Below are positions 1 to 8,168 of a stretch of DNA of 64,000 nt, one piece after another (the first letter of the stretch is position 1; each line of letters opens with the position of its first letter). Both the position numbers and the translations under genes were made by a program. Source of the DNA: Xanthomonas dyei (GTDB lineage: Bacteria > Pseudomonadota > Gammaproteobacteria > Xanthomonadales > Xanthomonadaceae); contig NZ_MDEE01000001.1 of assembly GCF_002939865.1 (NCBI RefSeq), positions 310,001 to 374,000 of the forward strand, given 5' to 3'. The notes under the pieces are model-generated. The model worked only from the letters and a program-made list of their open reading frames with translations. It was not told the origin of the DNA and made no database searches.

Positions 1-353
1 TGGAAATCGGCCGCGCGCAGGTTGCCTTGCATGCACAGCCCGGCGCCGCGCCGCTGGGCACGCAGGCGTTCATCGTCGGCCAGGGCTTTTTGCCGGGCGA
101 CCTACCCGGGTTGCCCGGTCAGCGCATGCCCAACTGGATGCGGATCGGCATTCCCGGCAGTACCACCGCCGCAGGGCAGGCGCTGGACGCCGCCACCATC
201 GCGCGCCTGCAGGTGCCGCCCGCATTTCTGGCCGGGCTGCTGCCGCTGCTGACCCCTGGCGTGGTGTTGGTCGCCACCGACCAGCGCATCCTGCCCGAGA
301 CCACCGGCGCCAAGCTGCAGGTACTGAATTCGGATCCGCCTGAAACGCCATGA
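1..353 (+). CDS. C-terminal fragment, possible L,D-transpeptidase-like exported protein
   Basis: The reading frame is open from the first full codon at base 3 to TGA at 351-353, so this is the 3' end of a gene that starts outside the window. About 116 residues are visible, ending in TDQRILPETTGAKLQVL. The pattern of a 'PGVVLVATD' strand followed by a short hydrophilic tail resembles the end of Xanthomonas YkuD/ErfK-type L,D-transpeptidases, which crosslink or anchor to peptidoglycan in the periplasm. No catalytic Cys/His motif lies in the visible part, so this assignment rests on memory of the family and is weak. It could equally be an unrelated secreted protein. Confidence 0.4.
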   Translation, partial: EIGRAQVALHAQPGAAPLGTQAFIVGQGFLPGDLPGLPGQRMPNWMRIGIPGSTTAAGQALDAATIARLQVPPAFLAGLLPLLTPGVVLVATDQRILPETTGAKLQVLNSDPPETP

Positions 354-522
354 GCGCTATCGGCGCGCTGCCTGCCCAGGCGGCAACGGCAGTGCTGTTT
401 GCGTGCTGCGTGCTGCGTAACGCCGCGTGGTAACGGGCTGATCTGTCGCTGCGGGCAGCACGATTGTCAGCACAGCGCTGCTGGCACATGATGCGGCTAC
501 CTCATTGCCAAGGATGTGGGTG

Positions 523-1314
523 ATGCGCCTGCTCGCTGCGGTTTTGTTCGGCATCAATGTTGTCGCATGGACCATGGCCGATGCATCGGCACAAACAACG
601 CGTCCTGCGCCGCCAAGCGCGGACTGCCTGGATGCGCGCCAGGTGACGGAATTGCATCAGGCCGATGCGCGCACGCTCGCGGTCGCACAACACGACGGAC
701 GCCTGTTCCGCCTGCAGTTGGCGCAGGACTGCCCACAGCTCGCCGCGCAGGCAGATGCCCATCTGCTCGCGCCGCACGGTTGGGTCTGCAATGGCGCACA
801 GGCGTTTGTCAGCGTCGGGCAGCAACGGTGCGCCATCAGCCAGGTCACCACGCTCAGCGCGCGCGACTACGCCGGTATTGCCCGGCAGCGCGACCGCGAC
901 GGTGTGCCCACGCTGGAAGGCGTCAGCGTGCGCGAGGCGCGTCGTCGCAACTTCGCCGGCGCGTCCAGCTACTGCTTCAATCCCAGCATGCTGCGCGCAT
1001 GGTCGGAAGACGCGCAGGGCCTGGTGGTGGAAGTGTCGCCACGCCATCCCGGCACGCATCGCCATTATCGCGTCGAGTTGATGGATAGCTGCCGCGAACT
1101 CAGCAGCGCACCCCCCATCCGCTTCGTGTCCGGCATGGGCTTGAATGCGATCTGCGGCAATCCCGGCGACAAGGTCGATGTCCTCGACGAAATCGGCCTT
1201 GCCGGCGCAGGCGTCGGGACGGGCCAGCAAGGCGACCTGAGCACCACGCGCGGCGGGCAGTTTGCGCAGATGCGCCAGAGCTGCATGGTGGCCGCGGTCT
1301 ATCCGCGCGATTGA
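523..1314 (+). CDS. Secreted Cys-rich protein with two DUF6491-like domains
   Basis: This encodes about 263 residues. I chose ATG 523 because AAGGA lies 8 nt upstream and the N-terminus then reads as a signal peptide (MRLLAAVLFGINVVAWT, cleavage near ASA-Q). The mature part shows two similar blocks. One runs from about residue 35 to 115 (DCLDARQ, then a Cys-Pro-x-Leu, then CAISQV). The second runs from about 155 to 260 (YCFNP, CRELS, CMVAAVYP). Each has paired cysteines and alternating strands like the small periplasmic DUF6491 domains common in Xanthomonadaceae. The function is unknown. The family name is a tentative match by pattern. A long antisense frame covers the same bases but has no recognisable protein. 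Confidence 0.6.
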   Translation: MRLLAAVLFGINVVAWTMADASAQTTRPAPPSADCLDARQVTELHQADARTLAVAQHDGRLFRLQLAQDCPQLAAQADAHLLAPHGWVCNGAQAFVSVGQQRCAISQVTTLSARDYAGIARQRDRDGVPTLEGVSVREARRRNFAGASSYCFNPSMLRAWSEDAQGLVVEVSPRHPGTHRHYRVELMDSCRELSSAPPIRFVSGMGLNAICGNPGDKVDVLDEIGLAGAGVGTGQQGDLSTTRGGQFAQMRQSCMVAAVYPRD

Positions 1315-1429
1315 TCGCGCCTGCAAGACAGGCGCTGCATTGCACCGCGGGAGCGCGCGCGATGCAGTGCAGCTGCCCGCATCGCGCACAAGCGCATTCC
1401 TGCGCGAGCGATTTACCAGCGGGTGACGC

Positions 1430-1765
1430 TCACGCCTTGCGCAAAAAGCAGGTCTTCAGCACCAGTCCCTTGATCTTTTCCGAGTTGCCTTCGATATGCT
1501 CGGCATCGTCTTCGACCAGGCGGATATTGCGGATCACCGTGCCTTGCTTGAGCGGAATCGACGCGCCCTTGACCTTGAGATCCTTGATCACCGTCACCGT
1601 GTCGCCGGCCTGCAGCACGTTGCCATTGCTGTCGCGCACGACCGTCGCGCTCGCGGCGGCGTCGCCCGCACTCCATTGGAAACCGCACTCCGCGCAAACC
1701 GACAACGCGCCGTCGGCATAGGTGTTGTCCTGGCCGCATTGCGGGCAGGCGGGAACGCTAGACAT
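1430..1765 (-). CDS. yjdM: YjdM/PhnA-family zinc-ribbon protein
   Basis: This 111-residue protein has an N-terminal zinc ribbon (CPQC near residue 7-10 and CAEC near 24-27) followed by the compact PhnA C-terminal domain (GNVLQAGDTVTVIKDLKVKG, ending KTCFLRKA). The family was once linked to alkylphosphonate use in E. coli, but no phn genes are near, and its real role is unsettled. ATG 1765 was chosen because AAGGA lies 6 nt before it and the protein then begins at the ribbon. An upstream extension would add an Arg-rich, non-conserved leader. Length and motif order match the family closely. Confidence 0.9.
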   Translation of the reverse strand: MSSVPACPQCGQDNTYADGALSVCAECGFQWSAGDAAASATVVRDSNGNVLQAGDTVTVIKDLKVKGASIPLKQGTVIRNIRLVEDDAEHIEGNSEKIKGLVLKTCFLRKA

Positions 1766-1879
1766 GCGAGTCCTTGATCGAAACGGGCGTGGATTGTAGC
1801 TCCCCGGCGCTGCGATCACGCACCCGGCACGGCCGCGGCGCGATAGTGCCGTGCTTATCGAATACCCCGCAGGTCGCAC

Positions 1880-2926
1880 GTGTCCAACCAGCCAGAGTCC
1901 CCCACACCGCGCGCCACACCCCCTGGTGACGCCGACGCTGGCCCCAGCGATGCGGGCCCGAGCAGCCCTGCAAAACCCAAGGGCTCGCACCTGGTGGTTT
2001 ACGTCGCACTGGCGGGCAACCTGGCCATCGCAGTGGCAAAATTCATTGCGGCAGGCATTTCCGGCAGCTCGGCCATGCTCAGCGAAGGGGTGCATTCGCT
2101 GGTGGACACCGTCAACGAGGTGTTGCTGCTATACGGCTTGCGTCGTGCTGCGCAAGCGCCCACGCCCACGCACCCGTTCGGCTACGGACGCGAACTGTAC
2201 TTCTGGAGTTTCATCGTCGCCTTGTTGGTCTTTGCGATGGGCGCGGGCGTCTCGCTGTACGAAGGCATCGTGCATCTGCGTCATCCCGAGCCGGCCAAGA
2301 GCCATCTTGTCGCCTATTGCGTGCTCGGTGTCTCGATCGTGTTCGAAGGCATTTCCTGGGTGGTGGCACTACGCGAATTCCGCGCCAAAAAGGGCCGCAT
2401 GGGCTATTTCGAGGCGTTTCGCCAGAGCAAGGACCCCAGCACCTTCACCGTCTTGCTGGAAGACAGCGCCGCGTTGATCGGCCTGTTCATGGCACTGCTT
2501 GGCCTGGCCGGCGCGCAGTTGTTCGACATGCCCGAGCTCGACGGCATCGCATCGATCGGCATTGCCGGTGTGCTCGCTTTCACCGCGTTCCTGCTGGCGC
2601 GCGAAACCAAGGGCTTGCTGATCGGCGAGCCCGCGCATGCGCATGTCACCGAGTCGCTGCTGCGCATTGCCGCCAGCGACCCGGATGTGCGCGCCGCCAA
2701 CGGTGTGCTCACCATGCAGATGGGCCCGAACCAGGTAGTTGCAGCGCTCAGCGCCGAGTTCGAAGACAGCCGCACCACGCCGCAGATCGAAGCCTGCGTC
2801 GGGCGTATCGAAGCAGCAGCCAAGCGCCAGCATCCCGAGCTCACCGCGTTGTTCATCAAACCGCAGACACCGGAAACCTGGCGCGCGCGCCGCGCACAGA
2901 TCGAACGTGGAGAGCAGACCGATTGA
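1880..2926 (+). CDS. Cation diffusion facilitator transporter (CDF family)
   Basis: This 348-residue inner-membrane protein starts at GTG 1880. A Pro/Asp-rich cytoplasmic tail (about 30 residues) leads into the CDF membrane domain. The first metal-site helix carries SEGVHSLVDTVNE near residues 70-82, and FGYGRE near 100 follows. A second helix has LLEDSAALIG near 195 and a C-terminal cytoplasmic domain follows to the end. CDF proteins export divalent metals (Zn, Fe, Co or Mn) in exchange for protons. The first site reads H-x3-D and the second E-D, closer to the ZNT9-like branch than to CzcD-type exporters, so the substrate is uncertain. It stands alone with no obvious metal regulator beside it. 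Confidence 0.9.
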   Translation: MSNQPESPTPRATPPGDADAGPSDAGPSSPAKPKGSHLVVYVALAGNLAIAVAKFIAAGISGSSAMLSEGVHSLVDTVNEVLLLYGLRRAAQAPTPTHPFGYGRELYFWSFIVALLVFAMGAGVSLYEGIVHLRHPEPAKSHLVAYCVLGVSIVFEGISWVVALREFRAKKGRMGYFEAFRQSKDPSTFTVLLEDSAALIGLFMALLGLAGAQLFDMPELDGIASIGIAGVLAFTAFLLARETKGLLIGEPAHAHVTESLLRIAASDPDVRAANGVLTMQMGPNQVVAALSAEFEDSRTTPQIEACVGRIEAAAKRQHPELTALFIKPQTPETWRARRAQIERGEQTD

Positions 2927-3267
2927 GCACGCGCACAGGCGCCTGACGCGCACGCGATCGGTGCGCAACGTGCGGCGTTTTTAGTGATAGTGGCGCAGCA
3001 CCTCGAACCAGCACGTGGGCCGCCAATGTATCGGCGCGGACAAGATAGCGAGCCGAACTGCACGCACATCACATGTGCCCGCGGGGCAAGGCACTGCGTC
3101 GCAGCATGGCCATGCCACGCTCTGCACCAAGCTGATCCTCGCCCCAACCGCAGCTGCAGCCACGGTTGCATCACCGGCGTTGATTGCCTACGGTGTGCGG
3201 GCAACATCTCTTGGCATCGTGAATCAGCCGATGCGCTCCCCTCGATTACCCGTCATGGAGGTTTCCA
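2927..3267. other. Intergenic spacer without a recognised gene
   Basis: The spacer between the CDF transporter and slyD holds only overlapping frames with no family signal. A GGAGG ribosome site lies a few bases before the slyD ATG. I see no clear promoter, terminator or repeat. Confidence 0.5.
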
Positions 3268-3741
3268 ATGGAAATCAGCCAGGGTCGCGTTGCGACCATT
3301 CACTACACTCTTTCCGACGACAGCGGCCAGGTACTGGACCGCTCCACGCCGGACACCCCGCTGAGCTATCTGCACGGTGCCGGCAACATCGTTCCCGGCC
3401 TGGAGCAGGCACTGGATGGCAGGCGCGTCGGCGACACGCTCACCGCCGACGTGGCGCCCGAGCAAGGCTATGGCCCACGTCACGATCAGCTGATCCAACA
3501 TGTGCCGCGCGATGCCTTCCCCACCGATGTCGACGTCGTGCCCGGGGTGCAGTTCGAAGCCCGCACGCAACAGGGTCCGGTGCTGGTGACCGTGACCGAC
3601 GTCGGCCCGGAGCAGGTGACCGTGGACGGCAATCACCCGCTGGCCGGTCAGACCCTGCACTTCGCGGTGGAAGTGGTGGAGGTACGCGAAGCCACCACCG
3701 ACGAACTGAACCAGGGCCACGTCGACGACATCGCGGCCTGA
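3268..3741 (+). CDS. slyD: FKBP-type peptidyl-prolyl isomerase SlyD
   Basis: This 157-residue protein has the SlyD layout. An FKBP half opens with VATIHYTLSDDSGQVLDRS, the IF chaperone insert (about 70-125) interrupts it, and the closing FKBP strand ends FAVEVVEVREAT. The motif G-x-G-N-I-V-P-G-L-E-Q-A-L near residues 37-49 is diagnostic. SlyD isomerises prolyl bonds and chaperones folding in the cytoplasm. The His/Cys-rich nickel-binding tail of E. coli SlyD is absent, since the protein ends LNQGHVDDIAA, so a role in nickel delivery is not supported. The start is fixed by GGAGG just upstream. Confidence 0.95.
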   Translation: MEISQGRVATIHYTLSDDSGQVLDRSTPDTPLSYLHGAGNIVPGLEQALDGRRVGDTLTADVAPEQGYGPRHDQLIQHVPRDAFPTDVDVVPGVQFEARTQQGPVLVTVTDVGPEQVTVDGNHPLAGQTLHFAVEVVEVREATTDELNQGHVDDIAA

Positions 3742-3864
3742 TGCCCTGCGCCGCGTGCCACTTGGTAGGCGGCGCCTGGGCCTGGGCGCAACGCCTGCGC
3801 GCCGGTCTGGACGGCGGATGCGGCAGCCGTAGTACAGTGCGCGGCCCGCTCTCAGGCACTGTGC

Positions 3865-5241
3865 ATGAAACTCGGCATCGACTTCGGTACCAGCAACTCC
3901 GCCGCCGCGGCGATCGTCGATGGGAAGGTCGAACCGGTGCGTTTTGGCGAGGCCTTGCAGTTCCGCACCACGGTGTATTTCCCAGACACCATGCGCGATC
4001 CGGAGAATTTCAGCCTCACGCCCGCGCTGGAATACGAGATGGAGCGCCTGATCGACTCCGCCCGCCGCGATGCCGTTGCCGCCGGCCGTACCCCCAATCA
4101 GGACAGCCTGCGCCGCGAGGCGCTGCGCATCGTGCGCCGGCAATGGATGGAAGAGCAGGTGCGCGAGCCGCGCAGTTCCGCAGCACTGCTGCAAAACGCG
4201 GTGTACGGCGACGAGGCGCTGGATGCCTACTTCCTCGAAGGCGAAGGCAATCTGGTGCAGAGCCCCAAGTCGATGCTGGGCTACAACCTGCACCCGCGCG
4301 CGCGCCAGACCATCACCGGCATCGCCACGCACGTGCTGGAACATATCCGTCTCACCGCCTCGCGCCAGTTCGATCTCAACATCCGCAACGCCGTACTCGG
4401 CCGCCCGGTGCAATTTCGCAGTTCGATCGGCGAAGCCGGCAATGCACAAGCGCTGGAGATTTTGCAGACCGCCGCCATCGGCGCCGGTTTCGACAGCGTT
4501 GAGTTTCTCGAAGAACCCGCAGCGGCCGCGATGCACTATCACGTCAGCCACGACACCCGGCACGACACGGTGGTGGTGGACATCGGCGGCGGCACCACCG
4601 ACATCGCGCATGCCAGCGTCGGCGGCAGTGCCCCGCCGCAGGTGCACCGCGCCTGGGGCATTCCGCGCGGCGGTACCGATATCGATCTGGCGCTAAGTCT
4701 CGCCGCCTACATGCCGCTGTTCGGCCGCGGCATCACCCGCGTGCCGGCGCACCACTATGTGGAAGCGGCGATGGTGCAGGACATGACCCGTCAACGCGAA
4801 TTCCGCCTGCACAAATACCAGGACGTGCCTGCCCCGTTCGACAAGCGCCTGCAGGCATTGCAGGACACCGGCAATACCGCGCGCCTGTATCGCGGCGTGG
4901 AAGCCTGCAAGATCGCGCTCAGCGAGCTCGACCAGCATCAGGCATCGCTGGACTTCATTGAGCGCGGGCTGGGCGTGGATGTGCAGGCCAGCGCACTGGT
5001 GGCGTCCGCTTCCAGCTATCTGCGCGAACTGGAAGGTTTGCTTGCGCAGGTACGGGCCGACCTGGCCGCGCCACCGGCCACCTTGTTCCTGACGGGCGGC
5101 ATGTCGCGCGCCGGCTATATCCGCGACACCGTGGCGGCGGCCTTCCCGGAATCGCGCATGGTGCATGGCGACCCCTCGTTCGGCGTGGTGCAGGGCCTGG
5201 CATGGGCGGCGGCACAGGGCGCCCGCCCGTCGGACGGTTAA
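3865..5241 (+). CDS. yegD: Hsp70-like chaperone YegD
   Basis: This 458-residue protein starts MKLGIDFGTSNSAAA, the phosphate-1 motif of actin/Hsp70 ATPases. The phosphate-2 motif VVVDIGGGTTDIAHA lies near residue 235 and an adenosine motif LFLTGGMSRAGYI near 412. It is the length of the nucleotide-binding domain only and has no substrate-binding domain like DnaK. That is the YegD form, an Hsp70 relative of poorly known function in the cytoplasm. It follows slyD by 123 nt in the same direction, so the two folding factors may share a transcript. TTAACA/TATAAT promoter elements begin at its stop codon and belong to the next gene. Confidence 0.93.
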   Translation: MKLGIDFGTSNSAAAAIVDGKVEPVRFGEALQFRTTVYFPDTMRDPENFSLTPALEYEMERLIDSARRDAVAAGRTPNQDSLRREALRIVRRQWMEEQVREPRSSAALLQNAVYGDEALDAYFLEGEGNLVQSPKSMLGYNLHPRARQTITGIATHVLEHIRLTASRQFDLNIRNAVLGRPVQFRSSIGEAGNAQALEILQTAAIGAGFDSVEFLEEPAAAAMHYHVSHDTRHDTVVVDIGGGTTDIAHASVGGSAPPQVHRAWGIPRGGTDIDLALSLAAYMPLFGRGITRVPAHHYVEAAMVQDMTRQREFRLHKYQDVPAPFDKRLQALQDTGNTARLYRGVEACKIALSELDQHQASLDFIERGLGVDVQASALVASASSYLRELEGLLAQVRADLAAPPATLFLTGGMSRAGYIRDTVAAAFPESRMVHGDPSFGVVQGLAWAAAQGARPSDG

Positions 5242-5268
5242 CACAAATCGGCGCTCAGCGCCTATAAT
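5238..5268 (+). promoter_or_regulatory. Candidate sigma-70 promoter for the 61-aa gene
   Basis: A perfect TATAAT lies at 5263-5268 with TTAACA at 5238-5243 (19-nt spacer, slightly long). Transcription would begin near 5275 and give a leader of about 160 nt before the ATG at 5437. Confidence 0.5.
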
Positions 5269-5436
5269 GCTTGGTTGCTGCCTGACGCCCCGCCGTCGTG
5301 TCAGCAAGGCACGCCCGTCGTGCCATCGCGATTGCGCACCGAACGCCATCGCACTTCTCGACACCGCTTTCGGCTTTCGCGCGCACCACCCTGGCCGCAC
5401 GCGGTGTCATTGCACTTCCCCGCTACAGGAGGCCAC

Positions 5437-5622
5437 ATGGCACGTCCCGCGACCAAGCAGAAATCCCAGCCCAGCATCGCTCGCAGCGAAGGCAAGTCGC
5501 AGCCGCTCAGTCGTGAGCGCATCGCTGCCGACATCGCCGCGTTCCGCAAGACCGGCGGCCGGATCGAAGTGCTCACCACCAACTTCGGCCCCGCCCGCAA
5601 CGACGGCGACAAGATCGCGTAA
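5437..5622 (+). CDS. Small basic protein of unknown function (61 aa)
   Basis: The start MARPATKQKSQ is chosen because a perfect AGGAGG lies 4 nt before ATG 5437. The longer frame beginning at 5275 would place that ribosome site inside the gene. The protein is Lys/Arg-rich at its N-terminus and then has a helix-like ERIAADIAAFRKTGG segment followed by RIEVL. The 'F-x3-GG-x-I/V-x2-I' pattern recalls the ends of some small transcription-associated proteins such as SutA, but the match is too short to assign a function. A TATAAT promoter 170 nt upstream and a GNRA-loop hairpin 84 nt downstream make it a self-contained transcription unit, which argues that it is real and well expressed. Confidence 0.75.
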   Translation: MARPATKQKSQPSIARSEGKSQPLSRERIAADIAAFRKTGGRIEVLTTNFGPARNDGDKIA

Positions 5623-5705
5623 GCAGCGAGCACGCTATCACTTGCGCCCGCATCGCAGCGCGCGCTCGCGACAGTTGCCGCCAAGGGTTGCTTTGAAGTG
5701 TTACC

Positions 5706-5735
5706 GACGTGCCACCGCAAGGTGGCACGTCTGTT
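5706..5735 (+). terminator. Hairpin terminator with GCAA loop
   Basis: GACGTGCCACC (5706-5716) pairs perfectly with 5721-5731 around a GCAA tetraloop, and TGTTTTC follows. It sits between the 61-aa gene and the convergent DUF4097 gene. The T-run is on the plus strand only. Confidence 0.75.
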
Positions 5736-5742
5736 TTCGGCA

Positions 5743-6627
5743 TCAGTTGCTGTAGTCGATACGCACCGAACCCGAGTGCGACTCCAGTTTGATATCGCCA
5801 TTGCCGCCGCCCAGCGCCGCACGCAGGCTCTTGCCGGGGCCGTATTCCGGCCGTTCGACCTGCCCGGCCATCGAGCGGATGTCGCCACTGAAGACCTCCA
5901 CATTCAGCGCCGCCGACACGTTGCGCGGCACACCCAGCGTGATCGTCCCGCTGACGCTCTCTGCAGAAATACTGCCACCCGGGGCCAACCCGGTCACCGT
6001 CACTGCGGTCGAGCCGGACACGCTCTGCGAACGCAACTGCGAGACCTGCCCCGCACCGATCCGGATATCGCCGGAGACGGACTCGGCCGACACGATGCCG
6101 CTGGCACCGGCTTGCGCATCGATCTGCCCGCTGACCGTGCCCAGCGTCACCCGCCCGCTGCTCACCGTGCTGCGCAACGTCCCACTAACCGTCTCCAGCT
6201 GCGCCTCCTTGGCGCGGCCGCGGGCCACCACATCGCCACTGACGGATTTGAGCTGCAGCCGTGCAAGATCGACCTGATCTACGTCCACCGAGGCGCTGAC
6301 CGCATCCACCTGCAGCATGGCGGCCCGCGGTACGCGCAACTCCAGCTGCGCGCCCTTGCCGCTGCGACTGGTGCGCGGATAGATCACTTCCAACTGCAGC
6401 CGGTTCGAACTCGCATCGACCTTTAGCCGCTGGTCCTCGCCCAAGGTCCCGGTCAGCGCAACCTCGTCGCGGTCCCAACCACGCACGCGGATCTGCCCGG
6501 CAATGTTTTCCAGCTCCACACGTCCGCCGCGTGCCAACGGATGACTCTGGTTGACCGCAGTTTGCGCCACCGCCGGTGCGGCGCACACCGCAGCCAACAA
6601 CAACAGGGAAACAGATGCGTAGCGCAT
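5743..6627 (-). CDS. Exported DUF4097-type beta-repeat protein
   Basis: This protein of about 294 residues starts at ATG 6627 (MRYASVSLLLLAAVCAAP, a signal peptide cut near AVA-QT). GAGG lies 9 nt upstream. The rest is a run of short repeated strands (VSGDV, VSGTL, VSGQI, VSGDI, VSGST, VSGTI, FSGDI) that would stack into a right-handed beta-helix, typical of DUF4097/DUF4098 proteins (adhesin-like head). The function of the family is not established, though members are often controlled by adjacent anti-sigma factors. It follows the anti-sigma stop by 11 nt, so it is probably a cell-envelope output of that sigma cassette. Confidence 0.85.
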   Translation of the reverse strand: MRYASVSLLLLAAVCAAPAVAQTAVNQSHPLARGGRVELENIAGQIRVRGWDRDEVALTGTLGEDQRLKVDASSNRLQLEVIYPRTSRSGKGAQLELRVPRAAMLQVDAVSASVDVDQVDLARLQLKSVSGDVVARGRAKEAQLETVSGTLRSTVSSGRVTLGTVSGQIDAQAGASGIVSAESVSGDIRIGAGQVSQLRSQSVSGSTAVTVTGLAPGGSISAESVSGTITLGVPRNVSAALNVEVFSGDIRSMAGQVERPEYGPGKSLRAALGGGNGDIKLESHSGSVRIDYSN

Positions 6628-6638
6628 GAGCATGGTCC

Positions 6639-7175
6639 TCAACTTAGAAAGGGGGTCTGGCCCTGAGAGGCAAGACGGGTCAGTTGCAGCCGCTTGGCAT
6701 AGGTGCGCTGCAGTTGCGATAACAAAAAAGCGGACCGCGGACTCTGCGCGATGGCCGCATGGATGGCCTGTGTGCTTTGATCCAGCTCGTCCAGCTCAGG
6801 GCGCAAATCGACCGGCACCTGCTGCAGCGGAACCTCGGCAATGGCTTGCTGGTATTGCCCGGCCAGCGCCTGCGCCTGCGCGACGAGCGCCGGCTGCGCA
6901 GGAGGCAGCGGCGATGTGTGTTGCCTGAGACCAGGCACCACCGCGACCCAGGCCACGGCCGCCGCCAACGCGACGCCAAGCACCGGCATCGCCCAGCGAC
7001 GACGACCCGGCCGACGTGCCACCTCCGTGGCGTGCGGCAGCAATGCCGGTGCGATGCGCTCCCATACCTGCGCGGGCGGCTGACGCTGCTGCGGCAATGC
7101 CTGCAAGCGCGCGCGCAGCGCAGCGTCTTCGGCCATGGACTCGGCGTCGATGCGATCGGGGTGGTCGGGGGTCAT
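6639..7175 (-). CDS. Probable anti-sigma factor, single membrane helix
   Basis: This 178-residue protein starts at ATG 7175, which overlaps the stop of the sigma gene as ATGA, so the two are translationally coupled. It has an acidic cytoplasmic segment (about 1-55), a basic stretch RRPGRRRW, one membrane helix (AMPVLGVALAAAVAWVAVV, about 62-80) and a periplasmic helical part rich in Gln. No ZAS zinc motif (H-x3-C-x2-C) is present. The call rests on position, topology and size, not on a sequence signature. The gene downstream encodes a DUF4097 exported protein. A metal-resistance or heavy-metal-binding periplasmic domain is possible but not shown. Confidence 0.65.
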   Translation of the reverse strand: MTPDHPDRIDAESMAEDAALRARLQALPQQRQPPAQVWERIAPALLPHATEVARRPGRRRWAMPVLGVALAAAVAWVAVVPGLRQHTSPLPPAQPALVAQAQALAGQYQQAIAEVPLQQVPVDLRPELDELDQSTQAIHAAIAQSPRSAFLLSQLQRTYAKRLQLTRLASQGQTPFLS

Positions 7176-7756
7176 GCGTGTTCTCCAAGCCGGGCGCGCA
7201 GCAGGCCGCGCGCGCGATGCAGTTGTGCCTTCGAACTGCCGACTGCCATCTGCAGCTGCTCGGCAATTTCCTGGTGTTTCCAGCCCTCGATGTCGTGCAG
7301 CACCAGCACCGCCCTGGCGCGCGGCGGCAGCGTTTCCAGGGCACGCTCCAGATCCATCCGGATCGAGTGACAACCCGCTGCGTCGGGAACTGCCGCCAGC
7401 ATCGCATCGGTGTCGTCACTGGCATGATCGCCAAACCCCGCCCGTGCGCGCAGCTCCATCAACGCGGTATTGACGGCAAGCCGATGCAACCAGGTGCCCA
7501 ACGCGCTCTGGAAGCGAAACTGCGGCAATGCCTTCCACGCGGCGATGAAGGTGTCCTGCAATACGTCATCGGCGCGCGCGGCATTGCCGCCACACAAGCG
7601 CCAGACCAGCGCATACAGCCGCGGCGAGTGGCGCCGATAGATCGCCTCATACGCTGCACGCTCACCAGCCGCTGCCGCACGCGCCAACGCCGCGTCGTCG
7701 CGGTCGGCAGGAGTGGCACAAGGCAGGGCATCGATGGGCACGGAGGTGTCGAGCAT
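7172..7756 (-). CDS. ECF-type RNA polymerase sigma factor
   Basis: These 194 residues carry the two ECF regions. Region 2 (about 35-100) has YRRHSPRLYALVWRLCGG, DDVLQDTFIAAWKALPQF and TWLHRLAVNTALMELRAR. Region 4 (about 140-190) has LETLPPRARAVLVLHD-I-EGWKHQEIAEQLQMAVGSSKAQLHRAR. It directs polymerase to a small regulon, probably including the downstream anti-sigma and DUF4097 genes. ATG 7756 starts just before the conserved core. A longer upstream version would add Arg/Pro-rich sequence of no known type. The upstream bases are A/T-rich (TTTTAAAAAAA and GTTTAAAC near 7787-7820), which could hold its promoter, but no GGAAC -35 is seen. Confidence 0.9.
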   Translation of the reverse strand: MLDTSVPIDALPCATPADRDDAALARAAAAGERAAYEAIYRRHSPRLYALVWRLCGGNAARADDVLQDTFIAAWKALPQFRFQSALGTWLHRLAVNTALMELRARAGFGDHASDDTDAMLAAVPDAAGCHSIRMDLERALETLPPRARAVLVLHDIEGWKHQEIAEQLQMAVGSSKAQLHRARGLLRARLGEHA

Positions 7757-7951
7757 AGCCAGTTGGATGCGCCGGGCAGCGCAATGGTTTAAACCCGCGC
7801 CAACTTTTTTTAAAACCCGCAGAACGGCGCGAGCCCTGGCTGGTGTGCTGGCGGTGCCCCACGTCTGGATCCGGGGAAAACAGCCGTCCCACCACTGCAA
7901 TCGCTGCAGTGTTCGCTAATACTCAGCGCAGTAGCCGATCACCACTGCGAG

Positions 7952-8014
7952 AGCGGCAGACAAAGCGTGGCGAGCAGTCGTCAGGTGGCGCGCAGGTAAC
8001 GCACTCAGAACCGG
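7952..8014 (+). repeat. 62-bp dispersed intergenic repeat, copy A
   Basis: It begins AGCGGCAGACAAAGCG and ends CGCACTCAGAACCGG. It aligns with copies at 22408-22470 and 28671-28728 through the shared blocks GGCGAGCA, CGTC and CGCACTCAGAACCGG. Confidence 0.7.
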
Positions 8015-8135
8015 GCGTACGGGTAGTCCCTGCCAATCCCAGCCACGGCCGCCTGCCGGTAAGCGCAGTACGCATATTCGCGGCTCTAAACCTTTCGGCC
8101 GGCCGCATCCAAGTCTGCAATGGCGCACTCCTGCG

Positions 8136-8168
8136 CCGCGGTGGCGCCGCCCGCCGGCGCCACCGCGG
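8136..8168. repeat. Perfect 13-bp hairpin
   Basis: CCGCGGTGGCGCC (8136-8148) pairs with GGCGCCACCGCGG (8156-8168) around a 7-nt GC loop. No T-run follows on either strand, so it may be a transcript end of another kind or a repeat remnant. Confidence 0.55.

Noticed and set aside
502-1389. A 295-residue minus-strand frame over the secreted protein
   Set aside because: The plus-strand gene has a signal peptide, a ribosome site and Cys pattern; the minus frame has none of these.
3015-4502. A 495-residue plus-strand frame across slyD and the start of yegD
   Set aside because: It is Arg-rich shadow sequence in the wrong frame; slyD and yegD are clear in their own frames.
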